Shown here: piece by piece, positions 17,616 through 26,133 of the stretch | Position numbering within the stretch: the stretch's first letter is position 1 | Layout: each line of letters begins with the position of its first letter | Assembly (NCBI GenBank): GCA_027483505.1 | Contig: JAIXUP010000009.1 | Coordinates: 1 to 64,000, forward strand | Source of the DNA: Hyphomicrobiales bacterium | GTDB lineage: Bacteria; Pseudomonadota; Alphaproteobacteria; Rhizobiales; Beijerinckiaceae | Direction of reading: 5' to 3' | Length of the DNA: 64,000 nucleotides | Made by a program: the position numbers and the translations under genes | Notes under the pieces: generated by a model | Databases searched by the model: none | What the model was told of the DNA's origin: nothing | The model's input: the letters and a program-made list of their open reading frames with translations, nothing else

Positions 17616-19066
17616 AGCGTCTGGGCCTTGCCAGCATCGAGGCATTGCCGGTCGGGGTCGTGCGCCCGGACGCGCGTGCGCTGGCTGCCAAACCGGGGAT
17701 CGTGCATCTGGGCATTGGTGCGTTTCACCGCGCCCATCAGGCGGCTGTGACTGAGGCCGCCGTTTTGGCGGGCGGCGGGGATTGGGGAATCATCGCGGCC
17801 AGCCTGCGCAGCCCGGACACACGGGACGCGCTGATGCCGCAGGACGGGCTCTACACGCTGGCGGTACGCGACGCCTCCGGCGAGCGCCTTCAGGTCATCG
17901 GCGTGATCCGGGACGTGCTGGTCGGCCCCGAGGATCCAGGGCGGCTGGTCGCCGCGATGGCCGATCCCGCCATCCGGATCGTGTCGCTGACCGTCACCGA
18001 AAAGGGCTACTGCCATGACCCGGCGACGGGAACGCTCGACGAGCGCCATCCCGACATCGTGCACGATCTCGCCCATCCGGAGGCGCCGCGCTCCGCGCCC
18101 GGCTATATCATCGCCGCGCTGAGGCGCCGGCGCATGGCCGGAGTTGCGCCGTTCACGGTGCTGTGCTGCGACAACCTGCCCTCGAACGGACGCACCGTGC
18201 ACCGTGTGCTGACCCGCATGGCGGAAGTGATCGATCCCGATTTTGGCCGCTTCGTCGCCAGCGAGGTGTCCTGCCCGTCGACCATGGTCGATCGCATCGT
18301 GCCGGCGACAAGCGACGAAGACCGGGCGCGGGTCTCGGCGTCGCTCGGTCTTGCCGATGCCTGGCCGGTGATGACGGAGCCCTTCACGCAATGGGTGATC
18401 GAGGACCGGTTCCCGCTGGGGCGTCCGCGTTGGGAGGCGGGCGGCGCGCAGTTCGTCAGCGATGTGGCGCCGTTCGAGCTTATGAAGCTCAGGATGCTCA
18501 ACGGCGCGCATTCGAGCCTCGCCTATCTCGGGACGCTGGCCGGGCTTAGCTATGTCGCCGACGCCGCCACAGACCCGGCCTTCGTCCGGTTTCTGTCAGG
18601 CCTGTGGGGTGAGATCGCCCCGACCCTGCCGAGCGGGGCAGGGCTGGCGCCGTCAGATTATGCCGCAAACCTGCTCGATCGGTTTCGCAATCCGGCCTTG
18701 AAGCACCGGCTGATCCAGATCGCCATGGATGGTTCGCAGAAGGTGCCGCAGCGGCTGCTTGGCACCTTGCGGCAGCGCAGCGCTACTGGTCAGTCCTGGT
18801 CCCACCTGGCCTTCGCCGTTGCCGGCTTCCTTCGTTTCATGACCGGGTCCGGCGAGAAAGGCGAGGCGCTCGACATCCGTGATCCGATGGCGGCGGTCTT
18901 TGCCGCTGCCACCAAAGGCGACAACCAAACCGCGCGGGCGCTGCTCGGCCTTGCCGCAGTCTTCGGCGATCTTGCTGCCGACGAGGCTGTGTCAGGGGCG
19001 ATCTGCGCGGCGTTCGAGCGGATCAACCGGCTCGGCGTGCGGGCGGCGATGGCCGAACTGGCCTGA
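17612..19066 (+). CDS. uxuB: Mannitol dehydrogenase-family fructuronate reductase UxuB
   Basis: NAD-dependent polyol dehydrogenase family enzyme of 484 residues, here most likely reducing D-fructuronate to D-mannonate, the substrate of UxuA. Family blocks are HLGIGAFHRAHQ near residue 32, TVTEKGYCHD, CCDNLPSNG near 180, and the catalytic KLRMLNGAHSSLAYLG near 290 with Lys, Asn and His. The start ATG at 17612 overlaps the TRAP permease stop; the same frame is open further upstream but that is a shadow of the permease gene. Context chooses fructuronate over tagaturonate or mannitol. Confidence 0.9.
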   Translation: MKRLGLASIEALPVGVVRPDARALAAKPGIVHLGIGAFHRAHQAAVTEAAVLAGGGDWGIIAASLRSPDTRDALMPQDGLYTLAVRDASGERLQVIGVIRDVLVGPEDPGRLVAAMADPAIRIVSLTVTEKGYCHDPATGTLDERHPDIVHDLAHPEAPRSAPGYIIAALRRRRMAGVAPFTVLCCDNLPSNGRTVHRVLTRMAEVIDPDFGRFVASEVSCPSTMVDRIVPATSDEDRARVSASLGLADAWPVMTEPFTQWVIEDRFPLGRPRWEAGGAQFVSDVAPFELMKLRMLNGAHSSLAYLGTLAGLSYVADAATDPAFVRFLSGLWGEIAPTLPSGAGLAPSDYAANLLDRFRNPALKHRLIQIAMDGSQKVPQRLLGTLRQRSATGQSWSHLAFAVAGFLRFMTGSGEKGEALDIRDPMAAVFAAATKGDNQTARALLGLAAVFGDLAADEAVSGAICAAFERINRLGVRAAMAELA

Positions 19067-19072
19067 AGCGGC

Positions 19073-20302
19073 TCACCCGACCGGGCGCTCGTCCGCGATC
19101 ACCTTGCCGTCTTTCGGCAGCGCGCCGAGCGGGACGAGCTCGACATGGCCCTTGAGCTTTGTCACGCTCTGGAGAGAGGCTGTCAGCGCGTCGATGAAGC
19201 CCGCCGGCTCGTCGTAGAGCTCGGCCTGCAGGGTCATCACGTCCAGTTCGTTGGCGCGGGTGATCACCAGGCGCAGCTTGGCGATCTGCTGATGGCGGCG
19301 GGCAATCTCGGCGACCTGCTCGGGGCGGACGAACATGCCCTTGATCTTGGCGGTCTGGTCGGCGCGGCCCATCCAGCCCTTGATGCGCATGTTGGTCCGG
19401 CCGCAACTGCTGTGCCCTGGCATGAAGGCAGACAGATCGCCCAATGCCAGCCGGATCAGCGGATGGGCCGGATCGAGGCTGGTGATCACGATCTCGCCGA
19501 CTTCGCCCTCGGCCACCGGATCGCCTGTGCCGGGCGTGACGATTTCCACGATGATGTTCTCGTTGATCATCAGGCCGGATCGCGCCGGGGTTTCATAGGC
19601 GATCACGCCGATGTCGGCGGTGGCATAGGCCTGATAGGCGTCGATGCCTGCATCCCTGACCCAGGCCTGCAGCGAGGGCGGAAAGGCGGCGCCGGAGACA
19701 ACGGCCTTGTCGAAACTGACCGGTTTTCCGGCCGCGCGACCGGCCTCGACAAGGATCTTGAGGAAATCCGGTGTGCCGGCATAGGCCTTGGGCTGAAAGG
19801 CCGCGATCAGGTCGAGTTGCTTTTCGCTGTCGCCGGGGCCGGCCGGAATCACGGCGCAACCAGCGGCGCGCGCGCCTGAGTCAAAGATGAAGCCACCGGG
19901 CGTCATGTGATAGCTGAAGGTGTTCAGCACCACGTCGCCGCTGCGCAGGCCAGCCGCAAAGCAGGCCCGGCCCGCTCCCCAGGGATCGGGCTTCGCCGCC
20001 TCGGGCTCGAAGATCGGTCCCGGTGAGGTGAACAGACGGCCGAAAGCGCCCGGCTTGCCGGGCACGAAACCGCCAAAGGGCGGGGCGGCCTTGTGCAGCG
20101 CCGGCAGATCGGACTTGCGCAGCACCGGCAGACCGGCGAGGGCCCTGCGTGACTTGATGTCATGCGGGTCGATCCCCTTGAGGCGCTCGGCATAGGCCGG
20201 GGCCGTCATGGCCGCCGCGAGCACCTGCTCCAGCCGGCCCAGCAACTCGGCCTCGCGCGCCTCGGGCGGGCGCGTCTCCAGCGTATCGAAATGAACGGCC
20301 AT
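19073..20302 (-). CDS. Phenylacetate-CoA ligase-like AMP-forming ligase
   Basis: A protein of about 409 residues of the PaaK-like branch of the adenylate-forming superfamily; would activate a carboxylic acid to its CoA thioester. Visible blocks are AGTPDFLKIL, AYQAYATADIGVIAYET (adenine-binding region), GEIVITSLDPAHPLIRLALGD and the C-terminal MGRADQTAKIKGMFVRPEQV. The glycine-rich SSGTTGKPT phosphate loop of classic PaaK is replaced by FTSPGPIFEPE. The start is ATG 20302, after AGGGGACTGTC. It ends seven bases from the convergent uxuB stop. Substrate is not known; nearby liv-type transporter and indolepyruvate oxidoreductase genes suggest an aromatic or related acid. Confidence 0.82.
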   Translation of the reverse strand: MAVHFDTLETRPPEAREAELLGRLEQVLAAAMTAPAYAERLKGIDPHDIKSRRALAGLPVLRKSDLPALHKAAPPFGGFVPGKPGAFGRLFTSPGPIFEPEAAKPDPWGAGRACFAAGLRSGDVVLNTFSYHMTPGGFIFDSGARAAGCAVIPAGPGDSEKQLDLIAAFQPKAYAGTPDFLKILVEAGRAAGKPVSFDKAVVSGAAFPPSLQAWVRDAGIDAYQAYATADIGVIAYETPARSGLMINENIIVEIVTPGTGDPVAEGEVGEIVITSLDPAHPLIRLALGDLSAFMPGHSSCGRTNMRIKGWMGRADQTAKIKGMFVRPEQVAEIARRHQQIAKLRLVITRANELDVMTLQAELYDEPAGFIDALTASLQSVTKLKGHVELVPLGALPKDGKVIADERPVG

Positions 20303-20328
20303 GACAGTCCCCTGTGCCCTTGCGGGTT

Positions 20329-21018
20329 CTAGAAGCGAATTATCCTGAACCAGCGCATCACGTCGAGCAAGGTCGCAAGCGCGGACGCGACATAGGTCCA
20401 CGCCGCCGCCTTCAGCACATGACGTGCAGCGGGCAGGTCTTCCTCCGACAAATAGCGCCTTTCCTCGAGGATCGGCAGGGCTTTTCGGAAGCTGGCATCA
20501 TACTCAATCGGCAGCGTCACCAGGTGCACCGCGACCCGGACAAGCAGCAGCACGACCCCGAGCGCAATCTGAACGGCGAGCAGGACGGGGGCCTTGACCA
20601 GAAAGGCCAGCACCGGCGCGCTGAGCAGCAGCACCGTGCCGATCTTGTCGATCCAGATCACCCGTCCCACCACCGCCATGCGGCGCATGAAGCCCGGCTC
20701 CTCGCGGGCATGCTGGATGGCGTGGCTGACCTCGTGGGTCGCCACCGCCACCGCCGCGATGGATTTGCCATTGAGGAAGCCCGGCGTCAGCCTCACTGTC
20801 CGGGTCTCGGGATCATAGTGATCCCCGGCCTCGGTCTCCTCGATGGCGACGCTCTCCAGTCCTGCCTCGTCGAGCAGGTGCCGCGCCAGTTCACCACCCG
20901 TGCCGGGTAGGTCTTCGCGTTCGATGCTGTGCTTCCTGAGCGCCCATTGCACCCAGAACTGCGGGCCGAAGATGAGAAGGAGCAGCGCGAGAACGCCAAG
21001 GCCGATGATGATGGGCAT
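20329..21018 (-). CDS. YugP-like zinc metallopeptidase, membrane anchored
   Basis: About 229 residues of the YugP/neutral zinc metallopeptidase family (DUF2265-like). An N-terminal membrane anchor IIIGLGVLALLLLIFG is followed by a cytosol- or periplasm-facing peptidase domain with the HExxH motif in VATHEVSHAIQH near residue 100, then two or three further hydrophobic segments and the family C-terminus DASFRKALPILEERRYL. The start is ATG 21018 (MPIIIGLG). The role of the family is unknown. It is followed after 26 bases by the PaaK-like gene. Confidence 0.88.
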   Translation of the reverse strand: MPIIIGLGVLALLLLIFGPQFWVQWALRKHSIEREDLPGTGGELARHLLDEAGLESVAIEETEAGDHYDPETRTVRLTPGFLNGKSIAAVAVATHEVSHAIQHAREEPGFMRRMAVVGRVIWIDKIGTVLLLSAPVLAFLVKAPVLLAVQIALGVVLLLVRVAVHLVTLPIEYDASFRKALPILEERRYLSEEDLPAARHVLKAAAWTYVASALATLLDVMRWFRIIRF

Positions 21019-21049
21019 GGGTCGAAACTGGCGTGCCGGGCTGTCATGA

Positions 21050-21451
21050 TCAAGGGTGCAGCGCCTGCACAAAGGCCGCGCTGTCGGGAAACACCTCATA
21101 GGCGGCAACCCGGCCATCCCTGAAGGTGAACAGGTTCGCCGCGCGCAGGTGAAGCTCCTGCCCGGTCGCGCGCACCCGCCAGTGCCCCTTGAGCACGAGC
21201 AGTGCCTTGTCTTCCGTGATCAAGCGCTCGATCGGCTCCACGCTCAGCACCTCAAGCGCAGCGCCGACCTTGCCGAAAAAGGCCAGCGCGGCCGCCACAC
21301 CATGGTGCTCGCCAGCCCAGGGGACCAGGTCCGCAGGGCCGTTCCAGCGCACGACAACATCCGGCGCGGCAACCTCGCGGAACGCCGCCATGTCGCCGGC
21401 CTTGAGGGCGGCATACCAGCGGGCAAGGATGTCATCAGTCGGGCTGCTCAT
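21050..21451 (-). CDS. SnoaL-like / NTF2-fold protein
   Basis: A 133-residue single-domain protein with the SnoaL-like pattern: an N-terminal helix (DDILARWYAALKAGDMAAF), APDVVVRWNGP, and paired strands ending HLRAANLFTFRDGRVAAYEVF. Members are enzymes or ligand-binding proteins of diverse function, so none is assigned. It lies 31 bases upstream of the zinc peptidase gene on the same strand. A weak CCGCC/GGCGG hairpin lies in the 118-base gap between it and livF. Confidence 0.75.
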   Translation of the reverse strand: MSSPTDDILARWYAALKAGDMAAFREVAAPDVVVRWNGPADLVPWAGEHHGVAAALAFFGKVGAALEVLSVEPIERLITEDKALLVLKGHWRVRATGQELHLRAANLFTFRDGRVAAYEVFPDSAAFVQALHP

Positions 21452-21569
21452 GTGGCCTCGGTGTCATCACCGCTCTTGTGGTGGTGATCGCTGCGTGAAA
21501 GCTGCCGCGTGTTTCAGACGGAGATGTCCGCCACAAGGGCGGCCATGACACTGGACACCGCTCGTCTGC

Positions 21570-22409
21570 TCACGCTAGCCAGCGCTTGCGGCGCTTGTAG
21601 CTTTTCACGTCGCGGAAGGATTTCTTCGCGCCTTCCGACACGCCGAGGTAGAATTCCTTGACGTCCTCGTTCTCGCGCAGGGACTTGGCCTCGCCATCCA
21701 TGACAATGCGGCCCGTTTCCATGATGTAGCCATAGGTCGCGTATTTCAGCGCCATGTTGGTGTTCTGCTCGGCCACGAGGAACGACACGCCCTCGTCGCG
21801 GTTGAGGCGTTGCACGATTTCGAAGATTTCGGCCACGATCTGGGGCGCAAGACCCATGGAGGGCTCGTCGAGCAGGATCATCTTGGGCTTCGACATCATG
21901 GCGCGGCCGACGGCGCACATCTGCTGCTCGCCGCCCGAGGTGTAGCCTGCCACCGAGGTGCGGCGCTGCCTCAGGCGCGGGAAAATGTCATAGATCTTCT
22001 CAAGATCGCGCTTGATCGCGGCATTGCCGTCGCGGCGCGTGAAGGCTCCGGTCATCAGGTTTTCTTCGATGGTCAGATGGGCGAAGCAATGCCGGCCCTC
22101 CATCACCTGGATGCAGCCGCGCCTGACAAGATCATTCGGGCTCAGCGTATCGACGCGCGTGCCCTCGAACTCGATCGAGCCCTTGGTGACTTCACCGCGC
22201 TCGGCCTTGAGCAGGTTGGAAATGGCTTTCAACGTGGTCGTCTTGCCCGCGCCGTTCGCGCCGAGGATGGCGACGATGCCGCCGCGCGGAACCGTCAGCG
22301 ACACGCCCTTCAGCACCAGGATCACATGGTCATAGATGACCTCGATGTTGTTGACCGACAGGACGGTGTCGGTAGCGGGCTGGGTGCTGGCAGCGGCTGT
22401 GGCGGACAT
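21570..22409 (-). CDS. livF: Branched-chain amino acid-type ABC transporter ATPase (LivF family)
   Basis: A 279-residue ATPase subunit of a HAAT-family importer. Walker A is GANGAGKTTT near residue 50, the ABC signature is SGGEQQMCAVGRAM, and Walker B is MILLDEPSMGL. It is longer than typical LivF (about 235) with a C-terminal extension after ENEDVKEFYLG, rich in basic residues (SFRDVKSYKRRKRW); LivF copies of this length occur in clusters that also carry a FadD-like gene, as here. It follows the binding-protein gene on the minus strand, separated by a long inverted repeat. Confidence 0.92.
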   Translation of the reverse strand: MSATAAASTQPATDTVLSVNNIEVIYDHVILVLKGVSLTVPRGGIVAILGANGAGKTTTLKAISNLLKAERGEVTKGSIEFEGTRVDTLSPNDLVRRGCIQVMEGRHCFAHLTIEENLMTGAFTRRDGNAAIKRDLEKIYDIFPRLRQRRTSVAGYTSGGEQQMCAVGRAMMSKPKMILLDEPSMGLAPQIVAEIFEIVQRLNRDEGVSFLVAEQNTNMALKYATYGYIMETGRIVMDGEAKSLRENEDVKEFYLGVSEGAKKSFRDVKSYKRRKRWLA

Positions 22410-22422
22410 GGGGACTCCGGCA

Positions 22423-22493
22423 GTAGGCGGTCGGCAATAGGCAGTCGGTGGAGCGGGCCAGCCTGAAACGACTGCCCGCTGCCGACTGCCTAC
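22423..22493. repeat. Long imperfect inverted repeat between binding-protein gene and livF
   Basis: Two 25-base arms (22423-22447 and 22469-22493) match at 21 of 25 positions when one is reverse complemented, with a 21-base loop. Core words are GTAGGC, GTCGGCA and GGCAGTCG. It begins within 10 bases of the binding-protein stop on the minus strand. It could be a REP-like element, a partial terminator or an mRNA-stabilising structure; no T-run follows. Confidence 0.75.
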
Positions 22494-22502
22494 GCCCTCA
22501 AC

Positions 22503-23828
22503 TCACGAGTTGTTCTGGCAGGCTTCCGTGCGTGCTGGCCAGCCGGCGTTCGACGTGGCGAAAGCCTTGGCGGCTTCTTCCAGCAGCGGACGGACCTGCT
22601 CCTTCTGCGGCTGGATGTCAGCCGAAAGGCGCTTCCAGGCCTTGCCGTCCCACTCCATCACATAGACTGCAGACTGGCTGTTGTGATCCGAGCAGGTCAC
22701 GCGGAACGGAGAGGCGAAGCCCGGCGCGCCGGCAGCGGCCCACTTGGCTTCGGTCATGTTCAGCGCTTCCAGGCCGCGGCGCATGTCTTCGCCGTTGATC
22801 ACCTTCTTGCCGGTGATCGCCTGCGCGTTCTTGATCGCCTCAGCGATGATGATCGCCTGATAGACGCCGCGGTTGTAGAGGTTCTCGCCGACCTTCTCCT
22901 TGGCCGAGAGCGACTGGCCCCGGTCCACGACATGCTTGATGATGTCCTGGATGACCGGGAAGTTCGCGCCGGTCTGGTGCCAGTTCAGCGCGCGGTAGCC
23001 CCTGCCTGCGTCGCCTGCGGGGCGCGCGTCGTCGTCGCCGCCAGCCCACCACACGCCAACCAGACGGTTGACCGGGAAGCCGCCACGGGCCGCCTCACGC
23101 ACGGCTGTCGGATTCATCGCGCCCCAGCCCTGGTTGTAGACCCAGTCGGTACGGTCGCGGCGGATGGTCAGCCAGACCGAGGACTGGTTCTGCATTTCGG
23201 CGGGAGCCACAGGATAGAGCTTCAGGTTGAAGCCATGCTGCTTGGCGAGCGCTTCCAGAATTGGAATCGGCTCCTTGCCGAAAGGCGCATCAAGATGCAG
23301 CAGGCCGATGGTCTTGCCACGAAGTTTGTCGAAGCCGCCTTCCTGCTGGGCCACATGCTGGATGAAGGCGTTGGCGCCATCCCAGTAGGTGATCGGCATG
23401 TTGAAAACCCACGGAAAGACATCGCCGACGGCCGAGGCCGACAGGCCGTAGCCCATCGAAAAGATCGGGATCTTGTCGATATGCGCGCGCGGGATCGCGG
23501 CGAGCGTCGCGCCCGTGGACCACGGCACGTACAGGATGGTGTTCTTCGCCTTGCCCTGCTCGTAGCACTCCACCGAGCGGCGGGTGTCATAGGCGGTTTC
23601 GCACTCCTCGAAGTTGATGCGGACGCCGCCAATGCCGCCATCGCGGTTGTTGAGCATGGTGAAATAATCGCGCGTGCCATCGCCGACCGGGATGCCGGAG
23701 CCCGAGAAGGCGCCCGTACGGTAGGTGTTGTGCACGAAGTTAATCGCGTCCTGCGCCTGTGCGGCGAAGCCTGCCGTCAGGACGCTTGCGGCGACCGTCG
23801 CGCCGAGTGCCAGTTTCTTGAACATCAT
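22503..23828 (-). CDS. ABC transporter substrate-binding protein (branched-chain amino acid type)
   Basis: Periplasmic type I binding protein of about 441 residues with a signal peptide MMFKKLALGATVAASVLTAGFAAQA. The ligand domain contains GDGTRDYFTMLNNRDGGIGGVRINFEECETAYDT split over the first lobe, typical of HAAT proteins found with FadD-like genes. The start is set at ATG 23828, 10 bases after GGAGG; a further upstream in-frame GTG would include the ribosome-binding site. It lies between livM and livF, flanked by a hairpin on each side. Ligand is unknown. Confidence 0.9.
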   Translation of the reverse strand: MMFKKLALGATVAASVLTAGFAAQAQDAINFVHNTYRTGAFSGSGIPVGDGTRDYFTMLNNRDGGIGGVRINFEECETAYDTRRSVECYEQGKAKNTILYVPWSTGATLAAIPRAHIDKIPIFSMGYGLSASAVGDVFPWVFNMPITYWDGANAFIQHVAQQEGGFDKLRGKTIGLLHLDAPFGKEPIPILEALAKQHGFNLKLYPVAPAEMQNQSSVWLTIRRDRTDWVYNQGWGAMNPTAVREAARGGFPVNRLVGVWWAGGDDDARPAGDAGRGYRALNWHQTGANFPVIQDIIKHVVDRGQSLSAKEKVGENLYNRGVYQAIIIAEAIKNAQAITGKKVINGEDMRRGLEALNMTEAKWAAAGAPGFASPFRVTCSDHNSQSAVYVMEWDGKAWKRLSADIQPQKEQVRPLLEEAAKAFATSNAGWPARTEACQNNS

Positions 23829-23862
23829 GGGTGTCGTTCCTCCGTTCACCGTGTTCGCGTTG

Positions 23863-23886
23863 CATCCGGAGTTGATCTCCGGGATG
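23863..23886 (-). other. Hairpin between livM and the binding-protein gene
   Basis: CATCC-C-GGAG / CTCC-GGATG (minus strand) with a five-base loop and one bulge, in the 79-base gap downstream of livM. No T-run follows, so it is more likely an mRNA processing or stability element than a terminator. Confidence 0.4.
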
Positions 23887-23907
23887 GTCGTTGCTGTGGG
23901 CTGGTCC

Positions 23908-24984
23908 CTAATAGGGGAAGGGCCAGACCCTCAGTTTCTGCTTCATGATCTGCCAGAGACGGGCAAGGCCGTGGGGCTCCACGATCAGAAGGTAGATGGT
24001 CAATGCGCCGATGATCATCAGCACGATCTTCTCGGCGGTTGCGCCGGTGATGGCGATGCCGATGGCTGGCGCCCCAAACTTGAGGATGGTCGGCAAGGCC
24101 ACGATGAAGGCGGTGCCGAAGAACGAGCCGATCATCGAGCCCGTGCCGCCGATGATCACGGCAAACAGGATCAGGAACGAAAGCCGGATGGCGAACTCGG
24201 TGCCGGCTTCAGCCCCGCCGAGATACAGAAAGACGAACAGCGCGCCCGAGACGCCGCAGAAGAACGAGGATACGGCGAAGGCCAGCAGCTTGGCGTTGAG
24301 CAGCTTGATGCCCATCAGTTCCGCCGCGATGTCCATGTCGCGCACCGCCATCCAGGAGCGACCAATGCGGCCATGCACCAGATTGGAGGCGAGCCAGGTC
24401 ATGCCGATGACGAAGCCGAGGCAGATGAGGTACTTCACCTCAAGCTCTGCCGTCGGCCCGGTGATCGGAACGCCGAACAGGGTGCGCAAGGGCACCTCGA
24501 TCGCGCCGGACGGGTTGTAGTTGAACAGCCACGGAATACGCACGAAGGCCCATTGCAGGAAAAACTGCGCGGCCAGCGTCGCCACCGCCAGATAAAGCCC
24601 CTTGATGCGCAAGGAGGGCAGGCCAAAGAAAACGCCGACCGCCGCTGCGAAGAAGCCGGAGGCGAAGATCCAGATGATGATGTTCACCTCGGGAAACAGC
24701 GTCGTCAGCTTGTAGCAGGCATAGGCGCCCACCCCCATGAAGCCGGCTGAACCGAGCGAAATCAGGCCGGTGTAGCCGGTCAGGATGTTGAGGCCGATCA
24801 CGGCCACCGACAGCGCCAGGAAGGGCAGCAGGATTGTCTTGAGGACAAAGTCGCTGGCCACGAAAGGCAGGATCAGCGCGATGGCGATGATGATGGCAAT
24901 GCCGATGCGGTCCTGCCGGATCGGAAAGATCGCCATGTCATCGGCGTAGTTGGTCTTGAACTGGCCGGTTTCGCGATAGAACAC
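23908..24984 (-). CDS. livM: Branched-chain amino acid-type ABC permease (LivM family)
   Basis: A 358-residue permease with about ten hydrophobic segments. Family landmarks are LNILTGYTGLISLGSAGFMGVGAY near residue 70, LRIKGLYLAVATLAAQF, the EAA-like loop GRSWMAVRDMDIAAELMGI and FAVIIGGTGSMIGSFFGTAFI. It lies 15 bases after livH and would form the membrane core with it. An N-terminal extension of about 30 residues precedes the first helix. Confidence 0.94.
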   Translation of the reverse strand: MFYRETGQFKTNYADDMAIFPIRQDRIGIAIIIAIALILPFVASDFVLKTILLPFLALSVAVIGLNILTGYTGLISLGSAGFMGVGAYACYKLTTLFPEVNIIIWIFASGFFAAAVGVFFGLPSLRIKGLYLAVATLAAQFFLQWAFVRIPWLFNYNPSGAIEVPLRTLFGVPITGPTAELEVKYLICLGFVIGMTWLASNLVHGRIGRSWMAVRDMDIAAELMGIKLLNAKLLAFAVSSFFCGVSGALFVFLYLGGAEAGTEFAIRLSFLILFAVIIGGTGSMIGSFFGTAFIVALPTILKFGAPAIGIAITGATAEKIVLMIIGALTIYLLIVEPHGLARLWQIMKQKLRVWPFPY

Positions 24985-24999
24985 GTGTGATTTCTCCGG

Positions 25000-26121
25000 T
25001 CAGATACGTTCGATGATCTTCTCGCCGAACAGGCCTTGCGGCCGGAACAGCAGGAAGCCAAGCGCGATGACATAGGCGAGCCATGTCTCGATGCCGCCGC
25101 CGAACAGCGGGCCCCAATAGCCTTCGCCCATCTTCTCGCCGATACCGATGATGAGCCCGCCGACGATGGCGCCAGGCACCGAGGTGAAACCGCCGAGGAT
25201 CAGCACCGGCAGCGCCTTCAGCGCGATGATCTCCAGCGCGAACGACACATCCGAGCGCGCGCCCCACATGATGCCGGTGACCAGCGCCACGACGCCGGCG
25301 GTGAACCAGACGATCACCCAGATCTGGTTGAGCGAGATGCCGACCGACAGAGCCGCCTTGTGGCTGTCCGCCACGGCGCGCAGGGCGCGGCCGATGCGGG
25401 TGTACTGGAAGAAGAAGGCGAGGCCCGCGATCATGACCGAGGCGATCACCGCAGCTGCCACATCAAGATGCTGGATGTTGACGCGCCCGCCGAGGATGTT
25501 GAACTGCGTCTGGCCGACGGGAAGGCCGAGCTGCGCCGTGATCATCACCTTCGGGTTGCCGCCGAAGATGTATTCGCCGAAGCCGATCAGGAAATAGGTG
25601 AGCCCGACCGTGGCCATCAGCATGATGATCTCGTTCTGGTTGACGAGTGGCCTCAGCACGATGCGCTCGACCAGCCAGGCCAGCACGAACATCGTGGCGA
25701 TCGCGATGATCAGCGCAAGGATCGCCACCACCGTGCCCGGCGGCAGACCCATGCGCTGGGTCATGATCTCGTACGAGCCGACCAGCGTCAGCGCCGAGAA
25801 CACCACCATGATGCCCTGGGCGAAATTGAACACGCCGGACGCCTTGAAGATCAGCACGAAGCCCAGCGCGATCAGCGCATAGAGCACCCCCGCGACAAGG
25901 CCCTCCCACAGGGTCTGCACCAGAAGATCGGGCAGGTCCCACATGTCGATGAACGGCGCGGCCAGCACCTTGTGGCCGATCGAGCCCTTGGGCATCGCGC
26001 CGCTCTGGACCAGCACGACGATGGCGATCGCGATCGCGCCAAAGATCCCGAGCACTTTCAGCGTCGCCATCAGGGCGGGCGACAGCAGCGGCTTGGGTGC
26101 GGAAGAGGTGACGGCTGACAT
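25000..26121 (-). CDS. livH: Branched-chain amino acid-type ABC permease (LivH family)
   Basis: A 373-residue permease with landmarks GVLYALIALGFVLIFKASGVFNFAQG near residues 80-105, RIGRALRAVADSHKAALSVGI (EAA loop) and LILGGFTSVPGAIVGGLIIGIGE. The N-terminal 70 residues carry an extra helix compared with E. coli LivH, a feature common in FadD-associated clusters. It is 12 bases downstream of livG and pairs with LivM. Confidence 0.94.
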   Translation of the reverse strand: MSAVTSSAPKPLLSPALMATLKVLGIFGAIAIAIVVLVQSGAMPKGSIGHKVLAAPFIDMWDLPDLLVQTLWEGLVAGVLYALIALGFVLIFKASGVFNFAQGIMVVFSALTLVGSYEIMTQRMGLPPGTVVAILALIIAIATMFVLAWLVERIVLRPLVNQNEIIMLMATVGLTYFLIGFGEYIFGGNPKVMITAQLGLPVGQTQFNILGGRVNIQHLDVAAAVIASVMIAGLAFFFQYTRIGRALRAVADSHKAALSVGISLNQIWVIVWFTAGVVALVTGIMWGARSDVSFALEIIALKALPVLILGGFTSVPGAIVGGLIIGIGEKMGEGYWGPLFGGGIETWLAYVIALGFLLFRPQGLFGEKIIERI

Positions 26122-26133
26122 CCTGCGATCCCC

